The notes: generated from the sequence alone by a model not told the origin. DNA of 64,000 bases from Novosphingobium sp. (GCA_017745295.1 JAGHZR010000002.1:186001-250000); one strand, 5' to 3'. Positions 36,730 through 46,080 are shown, counted from the first letter of the stretch. A program made the numbers and translations.

Positions 36730-37458
36730 TCAAATCTGCTTAAGGTCGGTAACGAACTCATAGCGGTCGCCGCGATAGACCGAGCGGGTGAATTCGACGA
36801 TGCGACCATCCGGAATGCGGGTCTTGCGCTCTATCCGCAGGACTTCCGAATTCTGCTTCACGCAGAGAATGCCCGCCTCGGTCGGCGTGGCCAGCGAGGC
36901 ACGGACACGCTGGATCCCCGAAGTCGGACGAAATCCGTATATATCAAGAGCCTTATAAAGGGAATCTCCCAGCGCGCCGAGGTCCGGCATGAACTGGGCC
37001 GGGATCACCGCGTGCTCTATGGCCAGAGGCTCACCCCCGGCAAGCCGGACCCGGCCGAGCCGTGCAACCGAGGCATTGGCCGGGATTTCGAGTGCTGCGG
37101 CTTCTTCTTCGGTCGGCTGGGCATAGGACTTGTTGATCCAGACCACGCTGGGATCCTCTCCCCGCGAGCGGGTATCGTCGCTGAAGCTGCTGAGCCGGGA
37201 GCCGGGCGCCTCGATCCGCCGGGCGACGAACGTGCCGGACCCCTGCTTGCGGATCAGCACGCCTTCTTCGATCAGCTGCTCGATACCCTTGCGCACGGTG
37301 ACGCGCGACAGGCCCGCCATTTCGCTGAGATCCCGCTCGGACGGGAGCGCACTGCCCGGATCGATCGCCCCGCTGCTGATATGCTCGCGCAGGCTGCGGG
37401 CGAGTTGCAGGTAGAGAGGGGTCCCTTCCTCGCTGCTGGTCCAGGCAATGTCGCGCAT
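36730..37458 (-). CDS. GntR/HutC family regulator (NagR/DasR-like)
   Basis: A 242-residue regulator. The N-terminal GntR winged helix is GTPLYLQLARSLREHISSGA, LPSERDLSEMAGLSRVTVRK and GSGTFVARR. The C-terminal UTRA effector domain (RLAGGEPLAIEHAVIP, RIERKTRIPDGRIVEFTRSV) in this family binds amino-sugar phosphates. It sits six bases after murQ in the same leftward unit, so it most likely controls the GlcNAc/MurNAc locus. Candidate sites carry GGTAT-n-CATGG-like half sites at 42873-42922 and about 44944. Confidence 0.9.
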   Translation of the reverse strand: MRDIAWTSSEEGTPLYLQLARSLREHISSGAIDPGSALPSERDLSEMAGLSRVTVRKGIEQLIEEGVLIRKQGSGTFVARRIEAPGSRLSSFSDDTRSRGEDPSVVWINKSYAQPTEEEAAALEIPANASVARLGRVRLAGGEPLAIEHAVIPAQFMPDLGALGDSLYKALDIYGFRPTSGIQRVRASLATPTEAGILCVKQNSEVLRIERKTRIPDGRIVEFTRSVYRGDRYEFVTDLKQI

Positions 37459-37464
37459 CGTCGA

Positions 37465-38355
37465 TCAGTCTCGCTTTTCCAGCATCGGCATGACGTGACG
37501 CAGATTGCCCCCGTTAGCCTCCAGCAGCGCCTTCGCCTCTTCGACCGGGACGCCCCGCGCGACGATCACGCCGAGCCGGATCTCGTTCCCTGCCGCTTCC
37601 AGTGCGTCGGCGGCCACTTCGGCATCGACCCCGGCGATATCCTGAACCATGATCCGCGCTCGTTGCAAGAGCTTCGCATTGGAAATGCGCATGGCCACCA
37701 TGCGCCCCTCATAGACGAGGCCGCGGCGCAGCATGATCGCGGTCGAGAGCAGGTTGAGCACGGCCTTCTGCGCGGTCCCGGCTTTCATGCGGGTGGAGCC
37801 CGCAACGATCTCGCTGCCGGTGACGGCCAGGATCGCATGTTCCGCCTTTTCGAGCAGGAGCGTGCCGGGGTTGTTGGCGATGCCGATCGGCAGGGCACCG
37901 ACGGCGCGGGCTTCCTCGATAGCGGCGACGGTATAGGGTGTGCGACCGCTGGCGGCGACGCCGATCACCACGTCCGAGGGACCGATGCCCTGCGAACGCA
38001 CGTCGGCACGGCCGGCCTCGATATCGTCCTCGGCGCCTTCATAGGCCTCGGTGAGCGCGCCCATGCCGCCTGCCATGAGAAAGACCATGCGGTCCATCGT
38101 CCAGCCATAAGTCGGATAGAGCTCGGTGCCGTCCTGAACCGCCAGGCGGCCCGAGGTGCCAGCGCCCACGAAGACCAGCCTGCCCTTCTCGCCAAGCCGC
38201 TCGGCTGCGGCTTCGGCGGCACGGGCGATGGCTGCGGTTTGCGACTGGATCGCGGCGATGGCCGCCATCTGGCCTTCGAGCATCGCCTCCACGGCCAGTT
38301 CGGTCGGCCAGAGGTCGAGATCGCGGTAGCGGGCGTCGAGCGCTTCAGTGTTCAT
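37465..38355 (-). CDS. murQ: N-acetylmuramic acid 6-phosphate etherase MurQ
   Basis: A 296-residue SIS-fold etherase that splits MurNAc-6-phosphate into GlcNAc-6-phosphate and D-lactate. Key features are the sugar-phosphate loop GAGTSGRLAVQDGTE, whose Glu matches the catalytic acid of E. coli MurQ, and the second Glu in EAYEGAED. The C-terminal GSTRMKAGTAQK loop is diagnostic. I set ATG 38355 (MNTEALDARY), with AAAGGA four bases upstream; the open frame beyond is spacer. It lies between the sodium symporter and the GntR regulator. Confidence 0.95.
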   Translation of the reverse strand: MNTEALDARYRDLDLWPTELAVEAMLEGQMAAIAAIQSQTAAIARAAEAAAERLGEKGRLVFVGAGTSGRLAVQDGTELYPTYGWTMDRMVFLMAGGMGALTEAYEGAEDDIEAGRADVRSQGIGPSDVVIGVAASGRTPYTVAAIEEARAVGALPIGIANNPGTLLLEKAEHAILAVTGSEIVAGSTRMKAGTAQKAVLNLLSTAIMLRRGLVYEGRMVAMRISNAKLLQRARIMVQDIAGVDAEVAADALEAAGNEIRLGVIVARGVPVEEAKALLEANGGNLRHVMPMLEKRD

Positions 38356-38383
38356 GATATCCTTTGTCCCTTTCACGGGATCG

Positions 38384-39949
38384 TTATTCGGCCGGAGCCA
38401 TGAGCTTGCCGTATCCGGCAGGCGCCGCGCAAACCACGAAGGCGACAACCGTGCCGATGCAGAGCTGGAAGGGGAACGAAAGGCTGCTCAGCGCGCTCGG
38501 CATGCCGATGGCATGGGCAATGCCCGGCTGAAGCAACAGAATTGTGACGAAACCGATCAGCAGTGAGGCGATGACGGAATTCGTCGTGCCGCGCGTCGTG
38601 AACAGGGCGGTGAAATAGACGCCGAGCAGTCCGGCATAGGTGAAGACCATCACTTGCAGGGCGAATTCCAGCAGGCCCATGTCGGTGTAGCGCTGCCAGT
38701 AGAACGAGACCACCGCCATCACGAACATCAGGAAGCCGATCAAGCCCATGCCCACGCGCCCGGCCGAGACGAAGTGATGCTCGGGGGCCGTGGTGCCGCG
38801 CTTCTCGCGCCAGGGGCGATAGAAGTCCTGCACCAGCACCGAGGACATGGCGTTTAGCGCCGAGTTCGTGGTGGCGACAGCCGCCGCGCAGATGCCCACC
38901 GTCACCAGGCCGCGCAGGCCGCCGGGAAGCTGGGTAAGGATATAGTGCATGAAGATGCTGATCTTCTCGCCGCCGAACTGGTTACCGGCAGCGGCGGTGG
39001 CACCGCCCATCAGGTCGGGCCGGTCGTAGAAGACGTAGAGCAGCAGGCCGATGACGATGAACATGCCCACCACCGGCAGCGTCGCGAAGACCGAAAGATA
39101 GAGGCCGCGCGCGCCGGTCTTGGCGTCCTTGCAGGCCAGCAGGCGCTGCGTGGTGTCCTGGTCCATCCCGGCATTGGCGATGTAGAGCAACGACAGGCCG
39201 AGCACGATCGCCAGCATCGAGAATGGACGCGAGAGGTCCATCGAGAAATCGAAGAACTTCAGCTTGTTCACGCCTTCGGGCGTATGGGCGAGGCCCTGAA
39301 TGATCTCGCCGGTCGAAGCCGGGATCGAAAGGCGCAGGAATACCAGCACCGCGACAGCCGAGCCGAGGTAGACGACGAACTGGATGAGGTCGTTCCAGAG
39401 TACCGACTTGAGCCCGCCGACGAACGTGAACAACACGCTCGCCACGATGAGCACGGCGGCGGCGATCATGATGCCCTGCGCCTCGACCGTGCCGGTAATG
39501 ACCATCGCCAGCGCAATCGCGGCGAGATAGACCCGCGCACCGCCCGCGAAGACGCGGCCGACGAGGAACATGCCCCCTGCCCAGCGCGTCGCCTTCTCGC
39601 TGAAGCGCAGGGTCAGCAGTTCGTAGGCCGTCGTCGCCTTGATCGCGTAGAAGCGCGGGATCATGACGTGGGCGACGAAGATCGCGCCGATCAATCCGCC
39701 GATATTGCCGCTGAGATAAGTCAGGTCCCCATGATATCCGTAGTCCGGCCCGCCCAGGAACGTGGCTGCGGACTGGGTGGCGGACAGCACCGAAATCGCC
39801 GCAAGCCAGGCCGGAACGCTGCCGCCTGCCAGGAAGTAGTCATGCGCGGACTCGGTCTTGCGCGGCGTGAAGATCCAGCCTCCCGCGACCAGCAGCAGCA
39901 GGTAGGCGGCGATTACCAGCCAGTCCGCCATCGAGAAAGGCAGCGTCAT
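38384..39949 (-). CDS. Sodium:solute symporter (SSS family), probable amino-sugar importer
   Basis: A 521-residue membrane protein with the SSS pattern: first helix WLVIAAYLLLLVAGGWIF, then FLAGGSVPAWLAAISVLSATQSAATFLG (sodium-binding turn) and about 13 hydrophobic helices. Position between murQ and the TonB receptor argues that it imports GlcNAc, MurNAc or anhydroMurNAc from the periplasm. The terminator just upstream (39998-40039) separates it partly from the receptor gene, so it may have its own weak promoter or depend on read-through. Confidence 0.9.
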   Translation of the reverse strand: MTLPFSMADWLVIAAYLLLLVAGGWIFTPRKTESAHDYFLAGGSVPAWLAAISVLSATQSAATFLGGPDYGYHGDLTYLSGNIGGLIGAIFVAHVMIPRFYAIKATTAYELLTLRFSEKATRWAGGMFLVGRVFAGGARVYLAAIALAMVITGTVEAQGIMIAAAVLIVASVLFTFVGGLKSVLWNDLIQFVVYLGSAVAVLVFLRLSIPASTGEIIQGLAHTPEGVNKLKFFDFSMDLSRPFSMLAIVLGLSLLYIANAGMDQDTTQRLLACKDAKTGARGLYLSVFATLPVVGMFIVIGLLLYVFYDRPDLMGGATAAAGNQFGGEKISIFMHYILTQLPGGLRGLVTVGICAAAVATTNSALNAMSSVLVQDFYRPWREKRGTTAPEHHFVSAGRVGMGLIGFLMFVMAVVSFYWQRYTDMGLLEFALQVMVFTYAGLLGVYFTALFTTRGTTNSVIASLLIGFVTILLLQPGIAHAIGMPSALSSLSFPFQLCIGTVVAFVVCAAPAGYGKLMAPAE

Positions 39950-39997
39950 CGAATTCGTCTCCGTCCCCGGCCCTGGAAGCCGTCATCAGGGCCTGAC

Positions 39998-40039
39998 AAA
40001 AAGCGCGCGCCCGGTCGGAGGAGGAGGTTGACCGGGCGC
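39998..40039 (-). terminator. Intrinsic terminator after the TonB receptor gene
   Basis: GCGCCCGGTC (40007-40016) and GACCGGGCGC (40030-40039) are a perfect 10-bp inverted repeat with a 13-base purine-rich spacer. On the reverse strand the stem is followed, after GCGC, by TTTTT (39998-40002). It lies 20 bases past the receptor stop and may reduce expression of the downstream symporter and murQ relative to the receptor. Confidence 0.8.
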
Positions 40040-40058
40040 CGCGCAGGGTGGGCTATCC

Positions 40059-42782
40059 TCAGAGGTGCGCGGTCAGCGAGAAGCCGATCGTGCGTCCGAG
40101 AATGTCATAGGTGTCGGGGAAGGTGTTGAAGACACCGCCCGACGACACATAAGGGGGCTTCTTGTCGAACAGGTTGTAGATGCCGGCACTGAAAGTGATC
40201 GCGTCGGTGAACTCGTAGGAGGCCGACAGGTCGAAGGTGTTCTGGGCCGAGATCGTCTCGGTCGAACCCACCGTGCTCGACTTCACCTTGCCGATGCGCT
40301 GCCAGTCGAACTGGATCACGCCCTTGTCGAACAGCCACGAGAGGCCGACGGTGTGGCGGTAATCCGGCTGGACCAGCGTGGTGCCGTCGCTGGAGCAGGT
40401 GGCGCCGAAGGTGCCCTTGCACTGCACGGCCGAAACGGTGGAGTTCGCCTGGATCAGATAGGAGGTGACGATATTGCCCTGATAGGCGAGGCGCACGCCC
40501 GTGCCCGGCAGGAACTCCGGATGCAGCGTGTAGCTGGCCGAAATGTCGAAACCGCGCTGGAGCAGACGGCCGAGGTTCTGGTTGTTGACGAAGGCGTCCT
40601 TGAAGGTGCCGTCCGCGTTGCGGGTCACCAGCGAACACAGCGGATTGCCGGCGGTCGGGTTGGTGACGTAGCAGCTGGTGATTGCCGCGATCGGCTGGAT
40701 CACGCCCACGGCGCCGCGCAAGTCAAGCTCGTACCAGTCGACGGTCAGGTTGAGCCCCGGCAGGAACGTCGGGGTGAACACTGCGCCGAGCGTCGTGGTG
40801 TAACCGGTCTCCGGTTTGATGTCCGGGTTGCCGCCGTAATAGTAATTGCCGGTCAGGTAGCTGGCCGCGTTCGAGTTGGCCGAACCCACTGCAGGCGCAC
40901 CGAAGCGGGCGCACTGGGCGGCATCGCCGGTGCCGAGCACGCAGGGATCGCCGCCGTAACGCGGCTTCAGGCGATCGACGGTGACGAGATTGCTGAACGG
41001 CAGCGAGGACATGCCCGCCGCGAACTCGCCGAAGTTCGGGGTGCGCAGGACGCGCTGGTAAGTGCCGCGCAGACGCAGGTTGCGGTCGACTTCCCAGTTG
41101 CCCTCGACCTTCCAGGTGCCGTGGGTGCCGAACATGTTGTAGTCCGACAGACGATAGGCGCCGCCCACGTCGAGCTTGCGGATCAGCGGCAGGTCGCGGA
41201 GCACCGGCACCAGCACTTCGCCATAGAGTTCCTTGACGTCGAACGAGCCGCTGTAGGCGGCCTGCACGCCCTGGCGATAGGTATTGCCGGTCAGGAGCGC
41301 AGTGTCCTGACCGATGCTGGCGGTCTCGCGGCGATACTCGACGCCGACCGCGAATCCGATCGGCCCGGCGGGGAGCGAGAACAGCTCCTCCAACGTGCCG
41401 CTCAGGGTCGCTGCCGTCACGAACTGGTCGCGCTTGCGGTTGAAGCCCTGGATCGAGCTGCCCAGTGCATCGGCCAGTTCGGTCTGGTTCGGACCGAAGA
41501 TGTTGACGCTGTTGACGATGGAATCGAAATTGTTCGCACCCGTCGGGCTGGTGACGAGGCCGTCTCCGGTAATCAGCGTGTTCTCGGTCGAGCGGCCGTA
41601 CTGGGCATAGACATTCCACTTGACCGCATTGGTCACCGGGCCGCGCAGGCCGGTCTGGAACTGGAAGGTGTTGCGCTCGGTCTCGTAATTGATGAGCCCG
41701 AGTTCGGCCAGCGAGCGCGAGACGTTCACGCGCGCCGTGCCGTTCACGAACGTCAGCTGGTTGCGGATGTCGTCGGTGAGGTAGGGATTGCTCTCGCTGA
41801 TCGAGACGGTGCGGTTCACCGAAGCGGGCGTCGCGCCGGGGGTGCCGGTCTCCTGCGTGCGCGAATTGGTGTACATCGCGCGGCCGTAGATCTCGACCTG
41901 CGGGGTGATCTCGTACTTGAACAGCGCCGCGACATTGATGCGCTTGAGCGGCGAGACAAGCGGATAGCGGTTCGAGATGTTCGACGTGGCCGAAGGGTTC
42001 GTGGTGAAGGCGCCGCTGTCGGTGAAGCCGAACTTGCGACCGCTCGCCACGTCGGTGAAGACGCCGCCGATGCTGGGGATCGTCTGGTTCGGGGTTTCCG
42101 CCCAGTCGCGCTGGCCCGCGCGGATCAGGTCGCGCTGGGTGTAGTCAGCCGCGATGACGATATGGCCGCGGTCGCCGAGGCCGGTGCCGACCATCAGCGA
42201 GCCGCCGTACTGGGCGCCGCCATGCTCGGACAGACGGCTGGTGGCGGTGCCGCGAATGCCTTCGAAATCGTCGTTGAGGATGAAGTTGACGACACCGGCC
42301 ACCGCGTCCGCGCCATAGACGGCCGCGGCGCCGCCAGTCAGCACGTCGACGCGCTTGATCAGCGAGGCCGGGATCGCGTTGACGTCGGCAGAGTTGCGGA
42401 AGCTAAACGGCGTCGCGCGGGTGCCGTCGATCAGGACGAGCGAGCGACTCTGGCCGAAGTTACGCAGTTCCAGGACCTGGGCGCCGAACGCGTCGCTGCC
42501 CTGCGAACCCTGGCGAACGCCGCCGGAAAGCTGCGGGATCTTGGTGGAGAAGTCTTCGACCGTCAGCGCCGACTGGAGCTTGATCTGCTCTTCGCCGGTG
42601 GAAGCGACCGGGCTGCTCGACGTCAGGCCGGGAACCGCGATGCGCGTACCGGTAACAACGATGTCCGCGCTGGCGCCGCTATCGTCCGCTGCGGAAGATT
42701 GCGCGAAGGCCGTGCCCGGTGCTTGCGAAAGGGCAATGGCAAGCGCCGCCATGGCCACGGTGTGTCGTTGAGACTTAACCAT
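40059..42782 (-). CDS. TonB-dependent receptor (amino-sugar/muropeptide uptake)
   Basis: A 907-residue outer-membrane receptor with a signal peptide ending GTAFAQ, a plug domain (IVVTGTRIAVPG, LVLIDGTRATPFS, DVLTGGAAAVYGADAVAGVV) and a 22-strand-type barrel ending in the usual aromatic region (TIGFSLTAHL). It belongs to the group sphingomonads use for large carbohydrates, where energy comes from TonB-ExbBD. Neighbours (symporter, AnmK, MurQ, NagA) indicate chitin or peptidoglycan fragments as substrate. The promoter should lie in 42783-42941, where a long inverted repeat is found. A terminator follows the gene. Confidence 0.93.
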   Translation of the reverse strand: MVKSQRHTVAMAALAIALSQAPGTAFAQSSAADDSGASADIVVTGTRIAVPGLTSSSPVASTGEEQIKLQSALTVEDFSTKIPQLSGGVRQGSQGSDAFGAQVLELRNFGQSRSLVLIDGTRATPFSFRNSADVNAIPASLIKRVDVLTGGAAAVYGADAVAGVVNFILNDDFEGIRGTATSRLSEHGGAQYGGSLMVGTGLGDRGHIVIAADYTQRDLIRAGQRDWAETPNQTIPSIGGVFTDVASGRKFGFTDSGAFTTNPSATSNISNRYPLVSPLKRINVAALFKYEITPQVEIYGRAMYTNSRTQETGTPGATPASVNRTVSISESNPYLTDDIRNQLTFVNGTARVNVSRSLAELGLINYETERNTFQFQTGLRGPVTNAVKWNVYAQYGRSTENTLITGDGLVTSPTGANNFDSIVNSVNIFGPNQTELADALGSSIQGFNRKRDQFVTAATLSGTLEELFSLPAGPIGFAVGVEYRRETASIGQDTALLTGNTYRQGVQAAYSGSFDVKELYGEVLVPVLRDLPLIRKLDVGGAYRLSDYNMFGTHGTWKVEGNWEVDRNLRLRGTYQRVLRTPNFGEFAAGMSSLPFSNLVTVDRLKPRYGGDPCVLGTGDAAQCARFGAPAVGSANSNAASYLTGNYYYGGNPDIKPETGYTTTLGAVFTPTFLPGLNLTVDWYELDLRGAVGVIQPIAAITSCYVTNPTAGNPLCSLVTRNADGTFKDAFVNNQNLGRLLQRGFDISASYTLHPEFLPGTGVRLAYQGNIVTSYLIQANSTVSAVQCKGTFGATCSSDGTTLVQPDYRHTVGLSWLFDKGVIQFDWQRIGKVKSSTVGSTETISAQNTFDLSASYEFTDAITFSAGIYNLFDKKPPYVSSGGVFNTFPDTYDILGRTIGFSLTAHL

Positions 42783-42872
42783 TAGACTTCCTCACTAACT
42801 TTCCCTGAACCCTGTTCCGTCGTGGTTTGGTGCGACCCGAAGACTCAACGGCATGCCCTTTGCAGACTTCCG

Positions 42873-42922
42873 CACCATGCATACCTGTCATGGATATGTA
42901 AAGGTGTGGTATGCAAATGGTG
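42873..42922. promoter_or_regulatory. Candidate operator: long inverted repeat upstream of the TonB receptor
   Basis: CACCATGCATACC (42873-42885) and GGTATGCAAATGGTG (42908-42922) are inverted copies of the same element with one extra A in the right arm. The core TGCATACC/GGTATGCA is perfect over 8 bases. A third GGTAT follows at about 42922. A related GGTATCATGG sits at 44944-44953 in the divergent promoter region of the same locus. It is a plausible site for the GntR regulator at 36730; an RNA hairpin is the alternative. Confidence 0.5.
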
Positions 42923-42941
42923 GTATTATATTGCAGCTTTA

Positions 42942-44048
42942 TCAGACCAATTCGGCACAGGTCGTTTCCGGCCGCCAGATCGTCCCTCCAGTCAGCGGGC
43001 GCGACACCCCGGTCGTGCCGGGGAAGGTCAACGGCAGGCCGCGCAGGCTGCGGGCTGCCAGAAAGGCCATCGCCTCCGCCTCGACGAAATCGCTCCTGAG
43101 ACCGACCTCGTCCGCCGTCCGGCAATCGCCAAGCCGCTCGCGCAGGGTTTTCATGAGCGTGGGATTGTGACTCCCCCCACCGCAGATCACCCAGACTTTC
43201 GGCGCTTGCGGCAGAAGGCGGGCCGTGACGGCAACGGCTTCGGCGGTAAACGCCGTCAGCGTCGCCGCCGCATCCTCCAGCGAGCAGGCCTCGGCCCATT
43301 CGAGCGGAAAGTCGTAACGGTCAAGGGACTTCGGACCCTGTCCCCGGAAATGCGGATGGGAAAGCAAATCCGCCAGCACTGCACGATCGACCGTTCCGGC
43401 TGCGGCGATGCGCCCGCCGTCGTCATAGCGACCGGCGCCGTGGGCCTGCACGATCTGGTCGATAAGACCATTCCCCGGCCCGGTGTCGCAAGCCATCAGC
43501 TTCCCGCCCACACCGATCCAGGTGAGGTTCGCAACGCCGCCGAGATTGAGGAAAGCCATCGGCCCGCCAAGGCCGATCTTCTCGGCCAGAGCAGCATGAT
43601 AGGCAGGCACTAGTGGAGCGCCCTGCCCGCCCGCCAGCAGATCGTCCTGACGCATCTGCGCCACGACCGAAACGCCCAGTCCGTCGGCGATGACCTGCGG
43701 ATTTCCGATCTGCACAGAAAGCTTGCGCTCCGGCCGATGCAGGAGCGTCTGGCCATGGAAACCAATGAGGTCGGGCAAGCGGCCGAGCCTCTCGATGACA
43801 TGGCGCCCGGCCCGCAAGTGCGCGGCCTCGATCACCTCGGCAGCAAGGCCGAACGAAAGCGGCTCCTCGCCCAGCCCGTCCCAGGTGAGTGCGTCCCGCG
43901 TCGCCTTCTCAAGCGCCGCCCGCTCCGCCGCCGAAAACGCGATCATCGCCGAGGGGCCGAAGGCATCGATCCGCTCGCCATCGGTCTCCACCACCGCCAC
44001 GTCGACGCCGTCGAGCGAAGTCCCGCTCATATACCCCATGACCAGCAT
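42942..44048 (-). CDS. anmK: Anhydro-N-acetylmuramic acid kinase AnmK
   Basis: A 368-residue sugar kinase/hydrolase that converts 1,6-anhydroMurNAc to MurNAc-6-phosphate. The N-terminus GYMSGTSLDGVDVAVVE is the family hallmark; FHGQTLLHRPE, DTGPGNGLID and VICGGGSHNPTLM complete the ATPase fold. The product feeds MurQ. Its start overlaps the PP2C-like gene stop by one base (TGATG), so the two are translated together. Confidence 0.96.
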   Translation of the reverse strand: MLVMGYMSGTSLDGVDVAVVETDGERIDAFGPSAMIAFSAAERAALEKATRDALTWDGLGEEPLSFGLAAEVIEAAHLRAGRHVIERLGRLPDLIGFHGQTLLHRPERKLSVQIGNPQVIADGLGVSVVAQMRQDDLLAGGQGAPLVPAYHAALAEKIGLGGPMAFLNLGGVANLTWIGVGGKLMACDTGPGNGLIDQIVQAHGAGRYDDGGRIAAAGTVDRAVLADLLSHPHFRGQGPKSLDRYDFPLEWAEACSLEDAAATLTAFTAEAVAVTARLLPQAPKVWVICGGGSHNPTLMKTLRERLGDCRTADEVGLRSDFVEAEAMAFLAARSLRGLPLTFPGTTGVSRPLTGGTIWRPETTCAELV

Positions 44049-44905
44049 CAGCGTGCATTCTCCCAGCTACAGATAACAAGGCTGGCATCGTCACGCAGCT
44101 TCACGCGCGGAAAACGATGCAGCGAATCCGGCTCGCCTTCCAACTCGCGCAGGCGCTTCAGCCAGTGCGCCCAGTCGTCAGGCCCGGAAATGGAAAGCAG
44201 ATTGGCGGGCGTCGCCGCCGCGAACAGTTCGACGAGGCGCAGAAAACCGTCACTGGCGATCACGAAGCGTTGCCCCGGACGCACCGGCATGCGCCACTGC
44301 CAGAGATGATCCGCCGCAGCCGGCTCGGTGCCGAGCACCCAATAGCCACCCTCGCGGTTCATCAACCTGCGGTTTTCGCGAAGTCCCGGCAGGAGTCGCT
44401 CCTTGAGTGCTTCCGGGCCGAGATCGCCCTCTTCCGCCAGGATCGCCTTCATCGCCTCGATCGTCTGCGCCTCTATGGCATCGAGCGCGGAACTGCCGAA
44501 CAGGCGCGGTTCCCGGCCGGGTTCGGATGCCGCAATCCGGCAATCGGCCAAGGTCGTGAACTCCGCCACGCCGTCCATGACGCGCACCATCGCAAGGGCG
44601 GCGGAGGGATGTTCGTGCACGCCCGAAGCAGGTCTGACCTGCTGGCTCGCCAGTGCTTCCGCGCAATCGGTCATCACGCTGCGCAGGAGGTCTGCTGTCG
44701 GAATATTCGGCTGTTCAACAAGGATCTGAATCAGGAGATCGTTAGCCGTTCGCGCAAGCCAGGCGGCATCGCTCGGCGCGTCGAGAAGTGCGGTGCCAAG
44801 CCCCGTCGCGCCGTCGATGACCCAGGCCGCATCTCCTTGGTAGCCGACGCAGTCCTCGTTGACCTCACTCTGACCATCGGAGGCAGCAATCTCGATCCTG
44901 AGCAT
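44048..44905 (-). CDS. PP2C-like protein phosphatase
   Basis: A 285-residue PPM/PP2C-fold protein: SEVNEDCVGYQ (metal-binding Asp), WVIDGATGLG, SAALAMVRV, VIASDGFLRLVE and DDASLVICSW. These match the PP2C motifs carrying Mn/Mg ligands, so it is probably catalytically competent. There is no membrane or sensory domain. It is the first gene of the anmK unit, divergent from the SIS-deaminase operon. PP2C enzymes are not part of known GlcNAc/MurNAc pathways; a role in regulating the kinase or symporter, or a sugar-phosphate phosphatase activity, are both conceivable. Confidence 0.85.
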   Translation of the reverse strand: MLRIEIAASDGQSEVNEDCVGYQGDAAWVIDGATGLGTALLDAPSDAAWLARTANDLLIQILVEQPNIPTADLLRSVMTDCAEALASQQVRPASGVHEHPSAALAMVRVMDGVAEFTTLADCRIAASEPGREPRLFGSSALDAIEAQTIEAMKAILAEEGDLGPEALKERLLPGLRENRRLMNREGGYWVLGTEPAAADHLWQWRMPVRPGQRFVIASDGFLRLVELFAAATPANLLSISGPDDWAHWLKRLRELEGEPDSLHRFPRVKLRDDASLVICSWENAR

Positions 44906-45021
44906 CGTCTTCTCCCTTGACGCGACTCTCGCTTGGACCGACCGGTATCATGGACCGCACGATTTATAAAACCACTTTAATGCCACTTGTGCCGAAAAGT
45001 GAAACTGGTATCTGTCATTCC

Positions 45022-46080
45022 ATGACCAAGGCCACACCGAATGCTCCGGACACCCGGATGTCCCGCGAAGCGCATGAGGCGCCCGCGCGCTGTGTCGAGC
45101 AGCTTCGCCGCAATGCCGATCTCGTCCGCGAGGCAGGACGGCAACTCCGCGACCTCGCCCCGCCTTTCGCGGCGACGCTGGCGCGTGGCAGTTCCGACCA
45201 GGCAGCGGCTTTCGCGAAGTTCCTGCTGGAGACGCATGCCCGCGTCCCGGCGCTCAGCCATGCGCCATCGGTGGGATCGCTCTATCACGCGACTTCGCCG
45301 CAGTTCGCAGGGGTGCCGCTGATCGCGATCTCGCAGTCCGGCCGCAGTCCCGACCTGCTGGCGGCAGCGCAGGATGCGCGCGACAAGGGTGCCCTTGTGA
45401 TCGCGGTGGTGAACGATTCCGAGTCGCCGCTCGCGGACCTTGCCCAGATCGTGATCCCGGTTCACGCGGGGCCGGAAACCAGCGTGGCCGCGACCAAGAG
45501 CTTCGTCTGCACGCTCGTCGCCCTCGCCCATCTCGTCGCCGAATGGAGCCAGGACGAGGCCTTGCTGGCCGCGCTGGAAACCACCGGTGAAGTACTGGAA
45601 GCAGCGGCCGGTGCCGACTGGACGACCGCAGTGGACCTATTGAAGGACGCCGAGGAGATGCTGGTGCTGGGACGCGGCCCCACGCTTCCCATTGCCGGCG
45701 AAGCTGCGCTCAAGCTGAAGGAAACATCCAGCGTCCACGCCGAGGCCTTCAGCAGCGCGGAAGTCGCACACGGTCCGATGACCTTGGTGGGCGAAGGCGA
45801 TCCGGTGCTGGTTCTGGCCCCGCTCGACGTCGCCCGCACGGGAATGCGCGAGCGTCTGGAAGATTTCGCCTCGCGCGGCGCGAAAGTCATCGCTGCCGGA
45901 CTGGCGGAAGATGTCGAACCGGCAGCGCTGGTACTGCCCCTGCAGACCGACATTCATCCGGTGCTCGGCGCCATTGCCCAGATCCAGAGCTTCTATGGTC
46001 TGGCCGAAGCTCTCTCGCTGGCGCGCGGGCGGAACCCGGACAACCCGCCGCACCTCAACAAAGTGACCCGCACGCTATGA
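45022..46080 (+). CDS. SIS-domain glucosamine-6-phosphate deaminase (NagB-II type)
   Basis: A 352-residue protein with two SIS domains (ATLARGSSDQAAAFAK, ISQSGRSPDLLAAAQ; LVLGRGPTLPIAGEAALKLK, EVAHGPMTLV). It resembles the isomerase half of GlmS and lacks the glutaminase domain, which is the form of NagB-II/AgaS-like deaminases that turn GlcN6P into fructose-6-phosphate and ammonia. I chose ATG 45022 (MTKATPN); ATG 45058 (MSREAHEAP) is also possible, and neither has a strong ribosome site. Its stop overlaps the nagA start (ATGA). Confidence 0.92.
   Translation: MTKATPNAPDTRMSREAHEAPARCVEQLRRNADLVREAGRQLRDLAPPFAATLARGSSDQAAAFAKFLLETHARVPALSHAPSVGSLYHATSPQFAGVPLIAISQSGRSPDLLAAAQDARDKGALVIAVVNDSESPLADLAQIVIPVHAGPETSVAATKSFVCTLVALAHLVAEWSQDEALLAALETTGEVLEAAAGADWTTAVDLLKDAEEMLVLGRGPTLPIAGEAALKLKETSSVHAEAFSSAEVAHGPMTLVGEGDPVLVLAPLDVARTGMRERLEDFASRGAKVIAAGLAEDVEPAALVLPLQTDIHPVLGAIAQIQSFYGLAEALSLARGRNPDNPPHLNKVTRTL

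Noticed and set aside
40065..42785. A 906-codon open frame on the forward strand opposite the TonB receptor gene
   Set aside because: It is an antisense shadow caused by high GC and codon bias. Its product is Arg/Ala/Glu/Gly-rich with no domain, and the reverse frame is a clear TonB receptor.
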